The notes below the pieces were generated by a model that saw only the letters and a list, made by a program, of their open reading frames with translations, was not told the origin of the DNA and did no database searches. Positions 46,516 through 55,659 of a stretch of 64,000 bases of DNA are shown here, piece after piece. This DNA comes from Spirosoma panaciterrae DSM 21099 (lineage in GTDB: Bacteria; Bacteroidota; Bacteroidia; Cytophagales; Spirosomataceae), in assembly GCF_000374025.1 (NCBI RefSeq), contig NZ_KB893173.1:186001-250000 (forward strand), read 5' to 3'. Position 1 is the first letter of the stretch, and each line of letters begins with the position of its first letter. A program made the translations under genes and the position numbers.

Positions 46516-47217
46516 ATGCCAACGCTTTATCTGATTCCTACCTTACTCGCCGACGATACGGCACAGATGGTGCTCCCTCCTACCATTCGGGAGGTAATCG
46601 AAAAAACGGATACGTATTTCGTTGAGAATGTACGCTCGGCCCGTCGATTTATCAGTGGTTTAAAAACAGCCCGTGTTATTGACGAGACACTTTTTTTCGA
46701 ACTGACAAAAGATACCCCCCCAACCGATACCCGTCGGCAGATTCAGGAACTGACCGAGCGAAAACTAAATGCGGGGGTTTTGTCGGAAGCCGGTTGCCCG
46801 GGTGTGGCCGATCCGGGTGCTGTCGTGGTTGGAATGGCGCACACATTGGGATGGCGCGTTGAACCACTGGTGGGGCCCTCATCCATTCTGCTGGCCCTAA
46901 TGGCATCGGGTATGAGCGGCCAATCGTTTGTTTTTCACGGCTATTTACCGATTGATCGACAGGACCGGGCCCGCACGTTGCGTAATCTGGAAAAAGAAGC
47001 CCAGCAACGCCAGCAAACCCAGATCTTCATGGAAACACCATATCGAAATGATGCGCTTTTGGCGGATGTACTAGCCACTTGTCAGGCCACTACAAGGCTA
47101 TGCATAGCCTGTAATCTCACAGCACCCGATGCCTTTGTGCGCACATTAACCATTCGTGAATGGAAATCGAAGGTACCGGATTTACGAAAAAAACCAACCG
47201 TGTTTCTACTTTTGTAG
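46516..47217 (+). CDS. RsmI-like tetrapyrrole-methylase-family methyltransferase
   Basis: SAM-dependent methyltransferase of the fold shared by RsmI (2'-O-methylation of C1402 in 16S rRNA) and cobalamin methylases. Seen: LYLIPTLLADD at the N-terminus, FVENVRSARRFIS, VLSEAGCPGVADPGA (SAM-binding loop), VEPLVGPSSILLALMASGMSGQSFVFHGYLP, and QIFMETPYRND. At 233 aa it is shorter than E. coli RsmI (286) and matches a Bacteroidota-type version. An rRNA target is likely but not proven by sequence. Confidence 0.85.
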   Translation: MPTLYLIPTLLADDTAQMVLPPTIREVIEKTDTYFVENVRSARRFISGLKTARVIDETLFFELTKDTPPTDTRRQIQELTERKLNAGVLSEAGCPGVADPGAVVVGMAHTLGWRVEPLVGPSSILLALMASGMSGQSFVFHGYLPIDRQDRARTLRNLEKEAQQRQQTQIFMETPYRNDALLADVLATCQATTRLCIACNLTAPDAFVRTLTIREWKSKVPDLRKKPTVFLLL

Positions 47218-47296
47218 TTGTAAGGCGGGTGGGCGGACGCTTCCGAATCATGTCCGCCTTGTCATTAACCATGCGGATATGATGTCCGCGTTACGC

Positions 47297-47935
47297 ATGA
47301 TTCACTCCTTCACGTTTTCACCGTTTCAGGAAAATACGTACGTCATTGCCGACGATACGACCCATGAGGCTGTTATTATCGACCCCGGCTGCTACGAACA
47401 AGTTGAAAAGGAAACCTTATGGCGTTTCATTGAAAGCCATAAACTGACGGTTAAGTACTTACTGTTGACTCATGCCCATCTGGATCATGTATTTGGGGTT
47501 GCTTACGTAAAACGAAAGTTTGGGGTAAAGGCCTATCTGAATCAACTGGATATGGTTATCTACAACGATGTTGCGTCCCGTTGTGCGCTTTTTGGTTTGC
47601 GTGGCTACGAACCGTCGGAGATTGACGAGTTTATTCAGGAAGGCGATCAGTTTACTTTTGGCAGTATAGTGCTGGATACCCTGTTCGTGCCTGGCCACGC
47701 TCCTGGCCATGTGGCGTTTGTCAATCATGCCGAACGCTACGTAATCGGTGGTGATGTACTCTTCAAAGGTAGTGTTGGCCGCACCGATCTCCCCTATTGT
47801 AGCTATACCGACTTAATGACCAGTATTCGAACAAAACTGTATACCTTGCCCGACGATTATACGGTGTATCCGGGACACATGGAGCCAACCACCATTGGTC
47901 GTGAGAAACGAACAAACCCATACGTCAAACTGTAG
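47297..47935 (+). CDS. Glyoxalase-II-like metallo-beta-lactamase-fold hydrolase
   Basis: Cytoplasmic MBL-fold enzyme with the zinc motif THAHLDH, then PGHAPGH, IGGDVLFKGSVGRTDLP and YPGHMEPTTIGREK, the glyoxalase II / hydroxyacylglutathione hydrolase-like set. The frame overlaps the previous gene if opened at 47156. Homologues begin with MIHSFTFSPFQENTY, so I start at 47297; 47279 is the alternative. The region 47218-47296 contains a GGCGGAC/GTCCGCC hairpin that may end the upstream transcript. It may instead act on persulfides or other thioesters. Confidence 0.88.
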   Translation: MIHSFTFSPFQENTYVIADDTTHEAVIIDPGCYEQVEKETLWRFIESHKLTVKYLLLTHAHLDHVFGVAYVKRKFGVKAYLNQLDMVIYNDVASRCALFGLRGYEPSEIDEFIQEGDQFTFGSIVLDTLFVPGHAPGHVAFVNHAERYVIGGDVLFKGSVGRTDLPYCSYTDLMTSIRTKLYTLPDDYTVYPGHMEPTTIGREKRTNPYVKL

Positions 47936-48021
47936 GAACGAACGGGTAGTCTGTTGGCCGTCGGGCCGTTTTAATCTACAAACTCAAATGGCTTAATGGA
48001 CAGCTAGTCCGTTTTACAGAT

Positions 48022-48693
48022 ATGAATCTGCTTAAACATATCCCCAATGCCATGACCTGCGGCAATTTGCTCTGTGGGTGTATTGGATTGGTCATGACCC
48101 TGCGTGGCTACCTCGATACGGCAGCCTGGTTAATTGGCATCGCTGCCATCCTTGACTTTGGCGACGGGTTTGTGGCCCGACTGGTTAAGGTTTCCGGGCC
48201 GTTTGGCAAGGAGCTGGATTCTCTGGCCGACATGGTTACGTTTGGCGCGCTTCCGGCTACCATAGTTTTTCAGCTCTGCTGGTACCAGAATCTGGGTAGT
48301 ATTTCGTACGGGGCTTTTCTGATCGCTGTATTATCGGCGCTGCGGTTAGCCAAATTCAATATCGATACCCGGCAAAGTGACCAGTTTATCGGTGTGCCTA
48401 CCCCGGCCAACACCATGCTGATTGCGGCATTCCCGCTTATGCACACGTACCAGCCTCAGTACGATGCATTCTGGCAAAATGATTTTGCTCTGGGCATGAT
48501 TATCGCTTTTTCGTTCCTGATGGTTTCTGAAATTCCGCTCTTTGCCCTGAAATTTAAATCGTTTGGCTGGGCCGAAAACCGAATAAAATATAGTTTTCTG
48601 ATTGCTTCCGCATTACTACTGTTATTTTTGCAGTTTGCAGCAATTCCCCTAATTATTCTGCTTTATATCGTTGTTTCACTAATCTCTAAATGA
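48022..48693 (+). CDS. pssA: CDP-diacylglycerol-serine O-phosphatidyltransferase
   Basis: Inner-membrane enzyme that makes phosphatidylserine, precursor of phosphatidylethanolamine. The CDP-alcohol phosphotransferase motif DGxxAR(x8)GxxxDxxxD is visible in GDGFVARL...GKELDSLADM. Several hydrophobic segments span the 223 residues and the N-terminus reads HIPNAMTCGNLLCGCIG, typical of Bacteroidota PssA. psd is not adjacent. Its stop codon lies inside the first unit of the octamer-built repeat that separates it from purS. Confidence 0.93.
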   Translation: MNLLKHIPNAMTCGNLLCGCIGLVMTLRGYLDTAAWLIGIAAILDFGDGFVARLVKVSGPFGKELDSLADMVTFGALPATIVFQLCWYQNLGSISYGAFLIAVLSALRLAKFNIDTRQSDQFIGVPTPANTMLIAAFPLMHTYQPQYDAFWQNDFALGMIIAFSFLMVSEIPLFALKFKSFGWAENRIKYSFLIASALLLLFLQFAAIPLIILLYIVVSLISK

Positions 48694-48780
48694 TCGAATG
48701 ATTGAATAACTGAATGATTGACTCTGGTACACAGCCACTTTACTCATTCAAGAATTCAATGATTCAATCATTCACTCATT
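48689..48780. repeat. Octamer-built inverted repeat (pssA / purS)
   Basis: The left arm is exactly four octamers, AATGATCG, AATGATTG, AATAACTG, AATGATTG (48689-48720), beginning inside the pssA stop codon. The right arm (48742-48780) holds five complementary units. It ends 3 nt before the purS ATG. The unit is a permutation of the GTGAATGA unit at 50206-50267. Confidence 0.9.
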
Positions 48781-48783
48781 AAA

Positions 48784-49035
48784 ATGAAGTACATCGCCGA
48801 AATCAACATCATGACCCGTTCGGAAATTCTGGACCCTCAGGGCAAAGCCGTTAAACTGGGTTTACATAACCTCCAGATGGACACCATCGATAATGTTCGC
48901 ATCGGAAAACACATCCGGCTTGAAGTAGATGCTGACACCGAAGACCAGGCCCGTTCAACCGTTGATTCGGCTTGCCGCCAGCTACTGGCCAACCTGATTA
49001 TGGAAGAATATTCGTTTGAGCTGCAACCCGCTTAA
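48784..49035 (+). CDS. purS: Phosphoribosylformylglycinamidine synthase subunit PurS
   Basis: Small subunit of the three-part FGAM synthase (PurS, PurQ, PurL) of purine synthesis; it bridges PurL and PurQ and helps channel ammonia. The 83-aa product shows MKYIAEINIM, ILDPQGKAVKLGLHNL and VRIGKHIRLEVDA, the PurS fold. purL and purQ are not nearby. The start codon lies 3 nt after the end of an inverted repeat. Confidence 0.92.
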   Translation: MKYIAEINIMTRSEILDPQGKAVKLGLHNLQMDTIDNVRIGKHIRLEVDADTEDQARSTVDSACRQLLANLIMEEYSFELQPA

Positions 49036-49172
49036 TTGTAGATACGCTTTAGCATACAGGCACAGCCCACCCAAAGAACGTCGGCCAATAATTAACTGGT
49101 TATTAGGCGTCCTTCCAGGTGTTAGCTGTGCCTTTGCATTTGTAACAAACACGATTCTGACTTATTCCTTTG

Positions 49173-49180
49173 TACCTTTG
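49173..49180 (+). promoter_or_regulatory. -7 element (TACCTTTG) for fabH
   Basis: Exact TAnnTTTG match 21 nt before the fabH ATG. No -33 box at ideal spacing. Confidence 0.5.
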
Positions 49181-49201
49181 CCGACTATTTGATTATAACG
49201 A

Positions 49202-50209
49202 ATGAATACCACTTACGCTAGTATTAAAGGGTTAGGATTCTACGTTCCTGAAACCATTGTAACGAACCAGGATTTAACCCAATATATGGACACCTCGGAT
49301 GCCTGGATTCAGGAACGGACGGGGATTAAGCAACGGCGTTACTTCACCTATGGTAAAGATACCAACGCCAGTATGGCTACGGCCGCATCACGCATGGCTC
49401 TCGACCGCGCCCAGGTCGAGGCTAACGAGGTTGACCTGATCGTTTACGCAACCATCACCCCCGACTATTATTTTCCTGGTTCAGCCTTTCTCATGCAGCG
49501 TGAACTAGGCCTGGAAGGTATTGGGGTGATCGATATCCGCAATCAATGTTCGGGATTTGTTTATGCCCTTTCCATTGCCGATCAGTTCATCAGAACCGGC
49601 ATGTATAAAACCATTCTGGTAGTAGGCTCAGAAATTCAGTCTACGTTTTTGAACAAAAGCAATGAAGGACGGGGGGTAGCAGTCATCTTTGGTGATGGAG
49701 CCGGGGCGGCTGTTGTACAGGCCACTACCGATCCAGACCATCGTATCTTATCGACTCACCTGCATGCCGATGGGCGGTATGCTGAAGAATTATATGTTCG
49801 GGACCCTGGCAGTAGCCGTGAAGGACGCTGGCTAACTGAAGAAACACTGGCAGGAGGCAACTACAACGTGACCATGAACGGGAATGCCGTATTCAAACAC
49901 GCCGTTGTGCGGTTCATGGAAGTTATTCATGAGAGTCTGGAAACCAACGGCTATACCCCTGAAGATTTGGCCTTATTGGTTCCTCACCAGGCCAATATTC
50001 GAATTTCCGAATATGTTCGTCAGCAGATGAACCTGCCCGAAGAAAAAGTCTATAATAATATTCAAGAGTACGGAAATACCACAGCGGCTTCTATACCGAT
50101 TGCCCTGACCGAAGCTTTTGAAGAAGGCCGTATTAAACCCGGCGACCTGGTTTGCCTGGCCGCTTTTGGCAGCGGCTTCACCTGGGCTTCTGCATTAATT
50201 AAATGGTGA
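49202..50209 (+). CDS. fabH: 3-oxoacyl-ACP synthase III (KAS III)
   Basis: Starts fatty acid synthesis by condensing an acyl-CoA with malonyl-ACP. The catalytic triad motifs are present: the Cys in DIRNQCSGFVYA, the His in LVPHQANIRI, and the Asn in YGNTTAASIPIAL. SDAWIQERTGIKQRR is the usual N-terminal motif. At 335 aa it is complete. It stands apart from plsX, rpmF or other fab genes, so it may be a second copy with special chain preference. Confidence 0.92.
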   Translation: MNTTYASIKGLGFYVPETIVTNQDLTQYMDTSDAWIQERTGIKQRRYFTYGKDTNASMATAASRMALDRAQVEANEVDLIVYATITPDYYFPGSAFLMQRELGLEGIGVIDIRNQCSGFVYALSIADQFIRTGMYKTILVVGSEIQSTFLNKSNEGRGVAVIFGDGAGAAVVQATTDPDHRILSTHLHADGRYAEELYVRDPGSSREGRWLTEETLAGGNYNVTMNGNAVFKHAVVRFMEVIHESLETNGYTPEDLALLVPHQANIRISEYVRQQMNLPEEKVYNNIQEYGNTTAASIPIALTEAFEEGRIKPGDLVCLAAFGSGFTWASALIKW

Positions 50210-50267
50210 ATGAGTGAGTGAATGGCTGACGCGTTCTAATGGCTCTTTCACTCATTCGCTCTTTCAC
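50206..50267. repeat. Octamer-built inverted repeat downstream of fabH
   Basis: GTGAATGA and GTGAGTGA (50206-50221) overlap the fabH stop codon. The right arm has CTCTTTCA, CTCATTCG, CTCTTTCA (50243-50267). About 13 of 16 positions pair. The right arm ends 3 nt before the stop of the converging CoA-binding protein gene. Confidence 0.8.
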
Positions 50268-50269
50268 AA

Positions 50270-50659
50270 TTAATAGTTTCCAACCGATAGCATGACGAGG
50301 GTACAGGCGTCAACGGTTTCGATGCCTTCTGCCTGAAGTTGCTTTTCAAATTCGGGATTTTCGGCACCAGGATTAAAGATAACGCGTTTGGGCTTCAGTC
50401 GTTTAATATATTCGTACAGCTTAGGTTGATTCTGAGGCCCTACATACATCGTTACGGTATCGATTCCCTGCAAATCAGGCTCGCCGGTGCGAATGGGGTG
50501 GCCTTCGATGTCGCCCTCATGTAAACCCAGTAATTCAATGTCATGTCCATGTCGAAGCAACCGATAAGCCGCCAGATTAGCATAACGCCCCTCTTTTGCC
50601 GTTGCGCCAACGATGAGTGTTTTTTTTCCCTGAGCATCTATTGTCATAACCGTACGCAT
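50270..50659 (-). CDS. CoA-binding (YccU-like) protein
   Basis: Single Rossmann-type CoA-binding domain, 129 aa. Seen: KTLIVGATAKEGRYANLAAYRLLRHGHDIELLG, then GIDTVTMYVGPQNQPKLYEYIKRLKPKRVIFNPGAENPEFEKQL, the order of the CoA_binding_2 family. An ATG at 50647 is an alternative start. Function is not established for the family; a role in redox or acyl-CoA sensing is only a guess. Confidence 0.85.
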   Translation of the reverse strand: MRTVMTIDAQGKKTLIVGATAKEGRYANLAAYRLLRHGHDIELLGLHEGDIEGHPIRTGEPDLQGIDTVTMYVGPQNQPKLYEYIKRLKPKRVIFNPGAENPEFEKQLQAEGIETVDACTLVMLSVGNY

Positions 50660-50931
50660 GCATTATTTGCATGTCTGTATCTTTAACCAATCTGGTGAAG
50701 AACCAGTTTCGACGTCATTTGCACCCACGGAATCTATTGAATTGATCAACTCCGCTACATATGGTATAAATTTGTTCATTATCAATAGCTTACCCTATTA
50801 AGTGAGCATTTTAAAAGAATCTTGGTAGTAAAATCATTATGTTACAACTATTTTGCCCTATAGTTGTTAAGCACTCATCAGAAAGCTCTTATCCGGCTGA
50901 AATTCACGGCTAATCACAAAAATCATCGGTC

Positions 50932-51525
50932 ATGGATGCCAAAGAAAAACAGAATTTTTGGAATGAAAAGTGGACACCGATCGTGTTTGAAGGCATTGAG
51001 AATCCCCCTCATTACGAAGTTTCCAACTATGGACGACTGCGAAGCTTCCAATCTACTCCCACCAATCGTTCAGCAAGTCCCTCGGGAACTACACCGGGCA
51101 AACCAATAAAAGGCTCTGTTATTCAGGGCTACCGATCCCTCAATATTCGATCAGGAGGGAAAACCATAAATCGGTATATCCATAAGCTGGTTGCCGAGCA
51201 TTTCGTTTCTCGTAATCATCCTGATCAAACGTTTGTCATCCATCTTGATCACGACAAGCTTAACAATCACTTTCAGAATCTGCGATGGGTAACTAAGGCC
51301 GACATGATTGAACACAATCGAAACAATCCCAGCCTTAAAAATCGGCAACTGCCTCGTCAGACCCGTAATTATAAACTAACCGAAAGTAAGGTCAAGATCA
51401 TCAAGAAACTTCTACTAAACGACAAAAACCGGTTAAAGATGATTGCCAAACAGTTTGGTATCACGCACACCCAACTGAACCGGATTCGGTCGGGCGAAAA
51501 CTGGAAACATGTTACGATTGAGTAA
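50932..51525 (+). CDS. NUMOD4/HNH endonuclease-like protein with C-terminal HTH
   Basis: Modular DNA-binding protein of 197 aa. Residues about 13-35 form a NUMOD4 module (EKWTPIVFEGIENPPHYEVSNYGRLRS in pieces). An HNH-like segment follows, with HKLVAEHF, IHLDHDKLNNHFQNLRWVT and IEHN. The C-terminal part (LTESKVKIIKKLL, MIAKQFGITHTQLNRIRSGENWKHV) is a helix-turn-helix of the kind found at the end of phage and free-standing homing endonucleases. No intron, intein, phage or transposase gene is nearby and flanking genes look intact. The preceding gap of about 270 nt is AT-rich. Whether it still cuts DNA is unknown. Confidence 0.85.
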   Translation: MDAKEKQNFWNEKWTPIVFEGIENPPHYEVSNYGRLRSFQSTPTNRSASPSGTTPGKPIKGSVIQGYRSLNIRSGGKTINRYIHKLVAEHFVSRNHPDQTFVIHLDHDKLNNHFQNLRWVTKADMIEHNRNNPSLKNRQLPRQTRNYKLTESKVKIIKKLLLNDKNRLKMIAKQFGITHTQLNRIRSGENWKHVTIE

Positions 51526-51674
51526 TCATTTTGGCGAGAAACCTAGTTACACCCGACGAAGAAATCTCCATACGAATGAATCTATACTACTGGTCGTTCT
51601 AATTAGGATGGGGTTTCACTGGCAAAGATTTCATACACCGGGCCCGGTTCTATGAGGTCTTTGTCAGGACTTTT

Positions 51675-54600
51675 TTAATAATTCACATTTGCGCCAACAC
51701 CAAGTCCTGGTGCGCCTGCCAGAGGCATCGAGACAAAAAAGGAAGTCCCTACTCCTTCATCCGTTTCGAACCAGATCGACCCCCCGGCATGTTCAACACC
51801 GCGCTTGGCAATCCAAAGTCCAAGGCCCGACCCACCACCTTTTGTACTAAAATTGGGCAAAAAGACTTTGTTCCGAATTGCTTCAGGTATGCCTACCCCG
51901 TTATCGTGCACTTCGATCAGCACCGAATCGCTACTCGTTGACAGCTTCAGATCGATCACTGGTTTTCGGTCGGGTGGAACGGACTGAATAGCATTGATAA
52001 GCAGGTTAGTCATGATTCGCCCCATAAACTGCCGATCTCCAACCACCAGGATTGGCCCTTCGACGCTTTCTCTCCGAAGCATAATCCGTTTGTCATCAGC
52101 ATACAGATCGGCCGTTTTATTAAATACCCCTGTCACCTCAAACTCTTCCTTTTTGGGCATCGGCATCTTGGCAAACTCTGTGAATGAGTTGGCAATATCA
52201 CTGATATTATCAATCTGATCCAACAGCGAGTCGAACGTTCGGAGTATCACCTTGCGCGAAGGATCTCCATTGAGCCCTGCCGCATCCTTCCCGTTGTTTG
52301 GGAATGTCCGTTGCAGATGCTGTAAGGTTAACTTCATGGGTGTCAATGGGTTCTTGATCTCATGCGCAATCTGTTTGGCCATTTCCCGCCAGGCCGATTG
52401 TTTCTCTGTCTGGGCGAGCGCCTGTTTACTTTCTTCCAGTTTCAACAGCATTCGGTTATACTCCCGAATCAGCAGGCCAATCTCATCATCCGACTGCCAG
52501 GGCAGCGGATCGTTCGGGCGCTCCAGGTTGGTTTTCCTGATTTTTTGCGTCAGTAAGCGAAGCGGCTTTGTTAGCATATGCGACGCGAAATAGGATAAGA
52601 TCAGAAAGAAAAGAAACAGAGCCGTGAAAATGCTCAGCGATGTGGCAATAACCTCAATGATTTTCCGGTCAAGTTCGGGTTGGGCGTAGAAATAGGGAAT
52701 GCTCAACACACCCAGCAAGTGCCCATCATACGATTTTATACAGGCGTAGGCCGTCCGGTAATTCAGCGTTCCCAACGATTCATCGAGCAGAACCTGGTTT
52801 TCCTTATCCTCAATAATGTGATTATAGGCGTCGGGATTGATTCGTTTGGAGAGATAGCCTCGTTCGTAGATAATCGGTCGTGTCGAGGTATACAGCTTCC
52901 CCTGAGCGTCAAATAGATTGATATCGATGTTGGCATCACGGGCAATTTTCCCTAGCTCTTCTTCCATCGACGCCTTACTCCGCTTTTGCGCATACAGATG
53001 CTCGTCAAGATAGATCAGAAAATTCGATGCAATATTTCGGGTATTTACAATATAGGTATCCTTCTGATTGTCAACATAATTAGAACTAATGACACCCAGA
53101 ATGATCAGGATAACGAAGATCAGCGGAAGAAAAAAGGCCAGGTTCAGCAGGATCTGAATCCGGGTCGAATAATTGATATTGAATTTGGAGAACCGATAAT
53201 TGATAGCATAGCAGGCAATGACCAGAATGACCGTCAGCACCAGCAGCAGATACAGAAATGAGAAGTTGGAAAAGATATTCCGAAACGGATACTCTGGCGA
53301 CGATACCACAACCACACGCCCATTCTGGCCTCTTTGGGCAATGTGCTGGTAATGATTACTTGAGATTCCGGTTGTAAATAATGCGGGATTATTCAGCAGA
53401 GACAGTTCAAGCTGCCGATCATAGTTATAATTTCCGGGAGAGCTATACCAAAGCTTGTACTGGACTGGTCCGGTAGCAGCCTTCCCCGGATCGGGGCCCG
53501 TGAAAAAGGCATAACTGTACTCCTGCGTATCCTGATTTTGAGTAAATTTTGTATCGACCAGCAACCCAGGATACACTCCCTTGGGTCGTTCTTTCCGAAG
53601 TCGCAGATCAAGAACCACATACCCCAGGGTATCGGATGCCGATGGCCCCGCAGAACCCGCTGCTACCGGCCGCTGAATCGGCACAAAGCATACATATTGC
53701 TTAACAAACTGATTGTCTGCTTCACTGACAAAGTATATACCTGCATACTCTGTTTTATAGGATTCCTGACGATACCGGCTTGTGAGCGACGATAACGATA
53801 CCGGATCAGGACTAATATCGAGTGGACGACCATTGGCCCGAAACGAAAACACTTCGATATCGTACTTGTCGAAATATTTATCCAGGTGTAAGCTTTTCAC
53901 GCGTTGCTGAATGCGTTCACGAACCAGCAGCGTATCGGTCCGTAAAGCACGACCAATTTCTGCATCTTTCTGGATCGACTCCTGTGCTTTACTCATCAGG
54001 AATTCGCCAAATACGTCGTTTTCGGCCAGAAGTTGCGCAGCAAATTCCTGTTCGTGACTTAGTTGCTTCCGGATTTCCTGATTGTAGACGACGTAAGAGG
54101 TCATCACCGCACAAATGAAAGCTGCCAGAAACAGATAAATGGAGGTCTTATAACGAAATGTGTAGAGCGTTTTAGGTAACTGGCTTAGATACACAACCAG
54201 AAAATAAATCCCATTTAGCAGAAATACAGGTTCCAGAGCCCCCCCCATCAACAACCAGATGCCCGCACTTAACACCGAGCCAGCCATGATCAGAGCCAGC
54301 CCGATTCCGACGTGATTGATTCGGTTGAAGCGCAGAAAAAGGCTGGCCAGTAAATGGGTAATCAGGAAATAAATACAGGATATGACAATAAAGACAACCA
54401 GACACGCAATTTTCAGAAATGAAAAATGGATGTTGAGGGTAATATCAAGTGTAAACTGCGACTTTTCGTAAATATTCGTTAATTCAATGTAGCAAAGCGT
54501 AAAGGTTACATAACTGAGCACAACACACGCTACCGACACCACAAGTTTCAGCCAGTGGGGCTGATTCAGAAGCCATACGTAGAGCTGCGAGCGGAAATAA

Positions 54601-55523
54601 TACCTTACCCAGTAAAAAGCCAGAATAGCAATGACCAGTGCATTCAGCAGCAAGTCGCCCAACGACGGAACGAGTATAGAGGATGCGTAGTATTTAGGAT
54701 TGAACAGATCCGACTCAATGAATAGAAACGGAACCCCAAAGAAAAGCATAACGGCCCGCAGTAGCAGCAGATACGTTGCCAATGCCACAAACCCCCATTC
54801 ATACCGCCGTTTCTTCCGCAGCCGAACCATCAATTGCAGCACATAGAGGCCCAGGAAAATCACCCCCAGTGTAGCCAGAATAACCGTATTGACCGGCGTT
54901 GAATGATTTCGATAAGCATCAACTTTGGGCGGTACAACCGAAAATAAAAAGGCCGATGTGTTATCGTAGATAGCCTCGTAGGTATTTAGCCGTTTGTCGG
55001 TAACAGACTGTGGGTCAAGCGAAAATATATCTGGATTATACCCTGACTGTAAATAGGCATTGTTGCTGTGATAATACCGATGAATATTGACCAGTGAGTA
55101 TACATCCAGCACATTGCCTCCAGCCGGTATACGCCGATGGCTGACAATAAAACGCCCCTGTTCAAAGTCTATTAATTTTGGTATGGTCGTTACGACCGAC
55201 AACTGATTGAATTCGGGCACGAAGCGATAATCTGACCAATACTCTAACCGGCCGTCGCGAAAAACAAAGAAAGGATAATGGGAAGGTAACCTAAAATAGT
55301 CAGTGAATTTGGGTTTTGGACTCCGTACCAGCAACGCCGACACACTATCCAGCTCGGATGTACTCACCTGCATCTCCTCCTTCACCCGTTGTTGCACTGC
55401 ACTCAGGTATTGCTCATCAGTAGCACCTGGCTCGTTTTGCTCCAGCAAAAGGAAATACAGAATCGAACAGCCGATGGTTACTGCAGCCAGGAGCAGGAAA
55501 ATATGTTTCTCTATACGCTTCAC
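51675..55523 (-). CDS. Very large multi-pass sensor histidine kinase (NtrY-like)
   Basis: 1282-aa membrane kinase. An N-terminal membrane segment (about 8-28) is followed by a periplasmic region, then a block of about seven to eight hydrophobic segments at roughly 215-490, another extracytoplasmic region, a further membrane pair around 740-800, a second sensory loop and a last segment before a HAMP domain (TKPLRLLTQKIRKT...). The DHp domain has MAKQIAHEIKNPLTPMK with phospho-acceptor His1054. The ATPase has NLLINAIQSV, GVGIPEAIRNK and GGGSGLGLWIAK. The kinase core resembles NtrY. No response regulator gene is adjacent, so the partner and signal are unknown. An inverted repeat lies just upstream. 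Confidence 0.92.
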   Translation of the reverse strand: MKRIEKHIFLLLAAVTIGCSILYFLLLEQNEPGATDEQYLSAVQQRVKEEMQVSTSELDSVSALLVRSPKPKFTDYFRLPSHYPFFVFRDGRLEYWSDYRFVPEFNQLSVVTTIPKLIDFEQGRFIVSHRRIPAGGNVLDVYSLVNIHRYYHSNNAYLQSGYNPDIFSLDPQSVTDKRLNTYEAIYDNTSAFLFSVVPPKVDAYRNHSTPVNTVILATLGVIFLGLYVLQLMVRLRKKRRYEWGFVALATYLLLLRAVMLFFGVPFLFIESDLFNPKYYASSILVPSLGDLLLNALVIAILAFYWVRYYFRSQLYVWLLNQPHWLKLVVSVACVVLSYVTFTLCYIELTNIYEKSQFTLDITLNIHFSFLKIACLVVFIVISCIYFLITHLLASLFLRFNRINHVGIGLALIMAGSVLSAGIWLLMGGALEPVFLLNGIYFLVVYLSQLPKTLYTFRYKTSIYLFLAAFICAVMTSYVVYNQEIRKQLSHEQEFAAQLLAENDVFGEFLMSKAQESIQKDAEIGRALRTDTLLVRERIQQRVKSLHLDKYFDKYDIEVFSFRANGRPLDISPDPVSLSSLTSRYRQESYKTEYAGIYFVSEADNQFVKQYVCFVPIQRPVAAGSAGPSASDTLGYVVLDLRLRKERPKGVYPGLLVDTKFTQNQDTQEYSYAFFTGPDPGKAATGPVQYKLWYSSPGNYNYDRQLELSLLNNPALFTTGISSNHYQHIAQRGQNGRVVVVSSPEYPFRNIFSNFSFLYLLLVLTVILVIACYAINYRFSKFNINYSTRIQILLNLAFFLPLIFVILIILGVISSNYVDNQKDTYIVNTRNIASNFLIYLDEHLYAQKRSKASMEEELGKIARDANIDINLFDAQGKLYTSTRPIIYERGYLSKRINPDAYNHIIEDKENQVLLDESLGTLNYRTAYACIKSYDGHLLGVLSIPYFYAQPELDRKIIEVIATSLSIFTALFLFFLILSYFASHMLTKPLRLLTQKIRKTNLERPNDPLPWQSDDEIGLLIREYNRMLLKLEESKQALAQTEKQSAWREMAKQIAHEIKNPLTPMKLTLQHLQRTFPNNGKDAAGLNGDPSRKVILRTFDSLLDQIDNISDIANSFTEFAKMPMPKKEEFEVTGVFNKTADLYADDKRIMLRRESVEGPILVVGDRQFMGRIMTNLLINAIQSVPPDRKPVIDLKLSTSSDSVLIEVHDNGVGIPEAIRNKVFLPNFSTKGGGSGLGLWIAKRGVEHAGGSIWFETDEGVGTSFFVSMPLAGAPGLGVGANVNY

Positions 55524-55585
55524 CAGGTGGGCAATCTTGTCTTCCTCAAAACCATCCCTAAAATCATGCCAAGATTTCAGACCAG

Positions 55586-55659
55586 AACCAATAGTCGATA
55601 GGGCTAGTAATCATTTCGTTCAATAGCCTACTGATTACTAACCCTATCGACTATTGGTT
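55586..55659. repeat. Near-perfect 28-bp inverted repeat (IscA-like / kinase)
   Basis: Bases 55586-55613 and 55632-55659 pair at 27 of 28 positions (core ATAGTCGATAGGG) around an 18-nt spacer. The TAG stop of the minus-strand IscA-like gene lies inside one arm. The kinase gene starts 63 nt further on the same strand. Confidence 0.9.
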
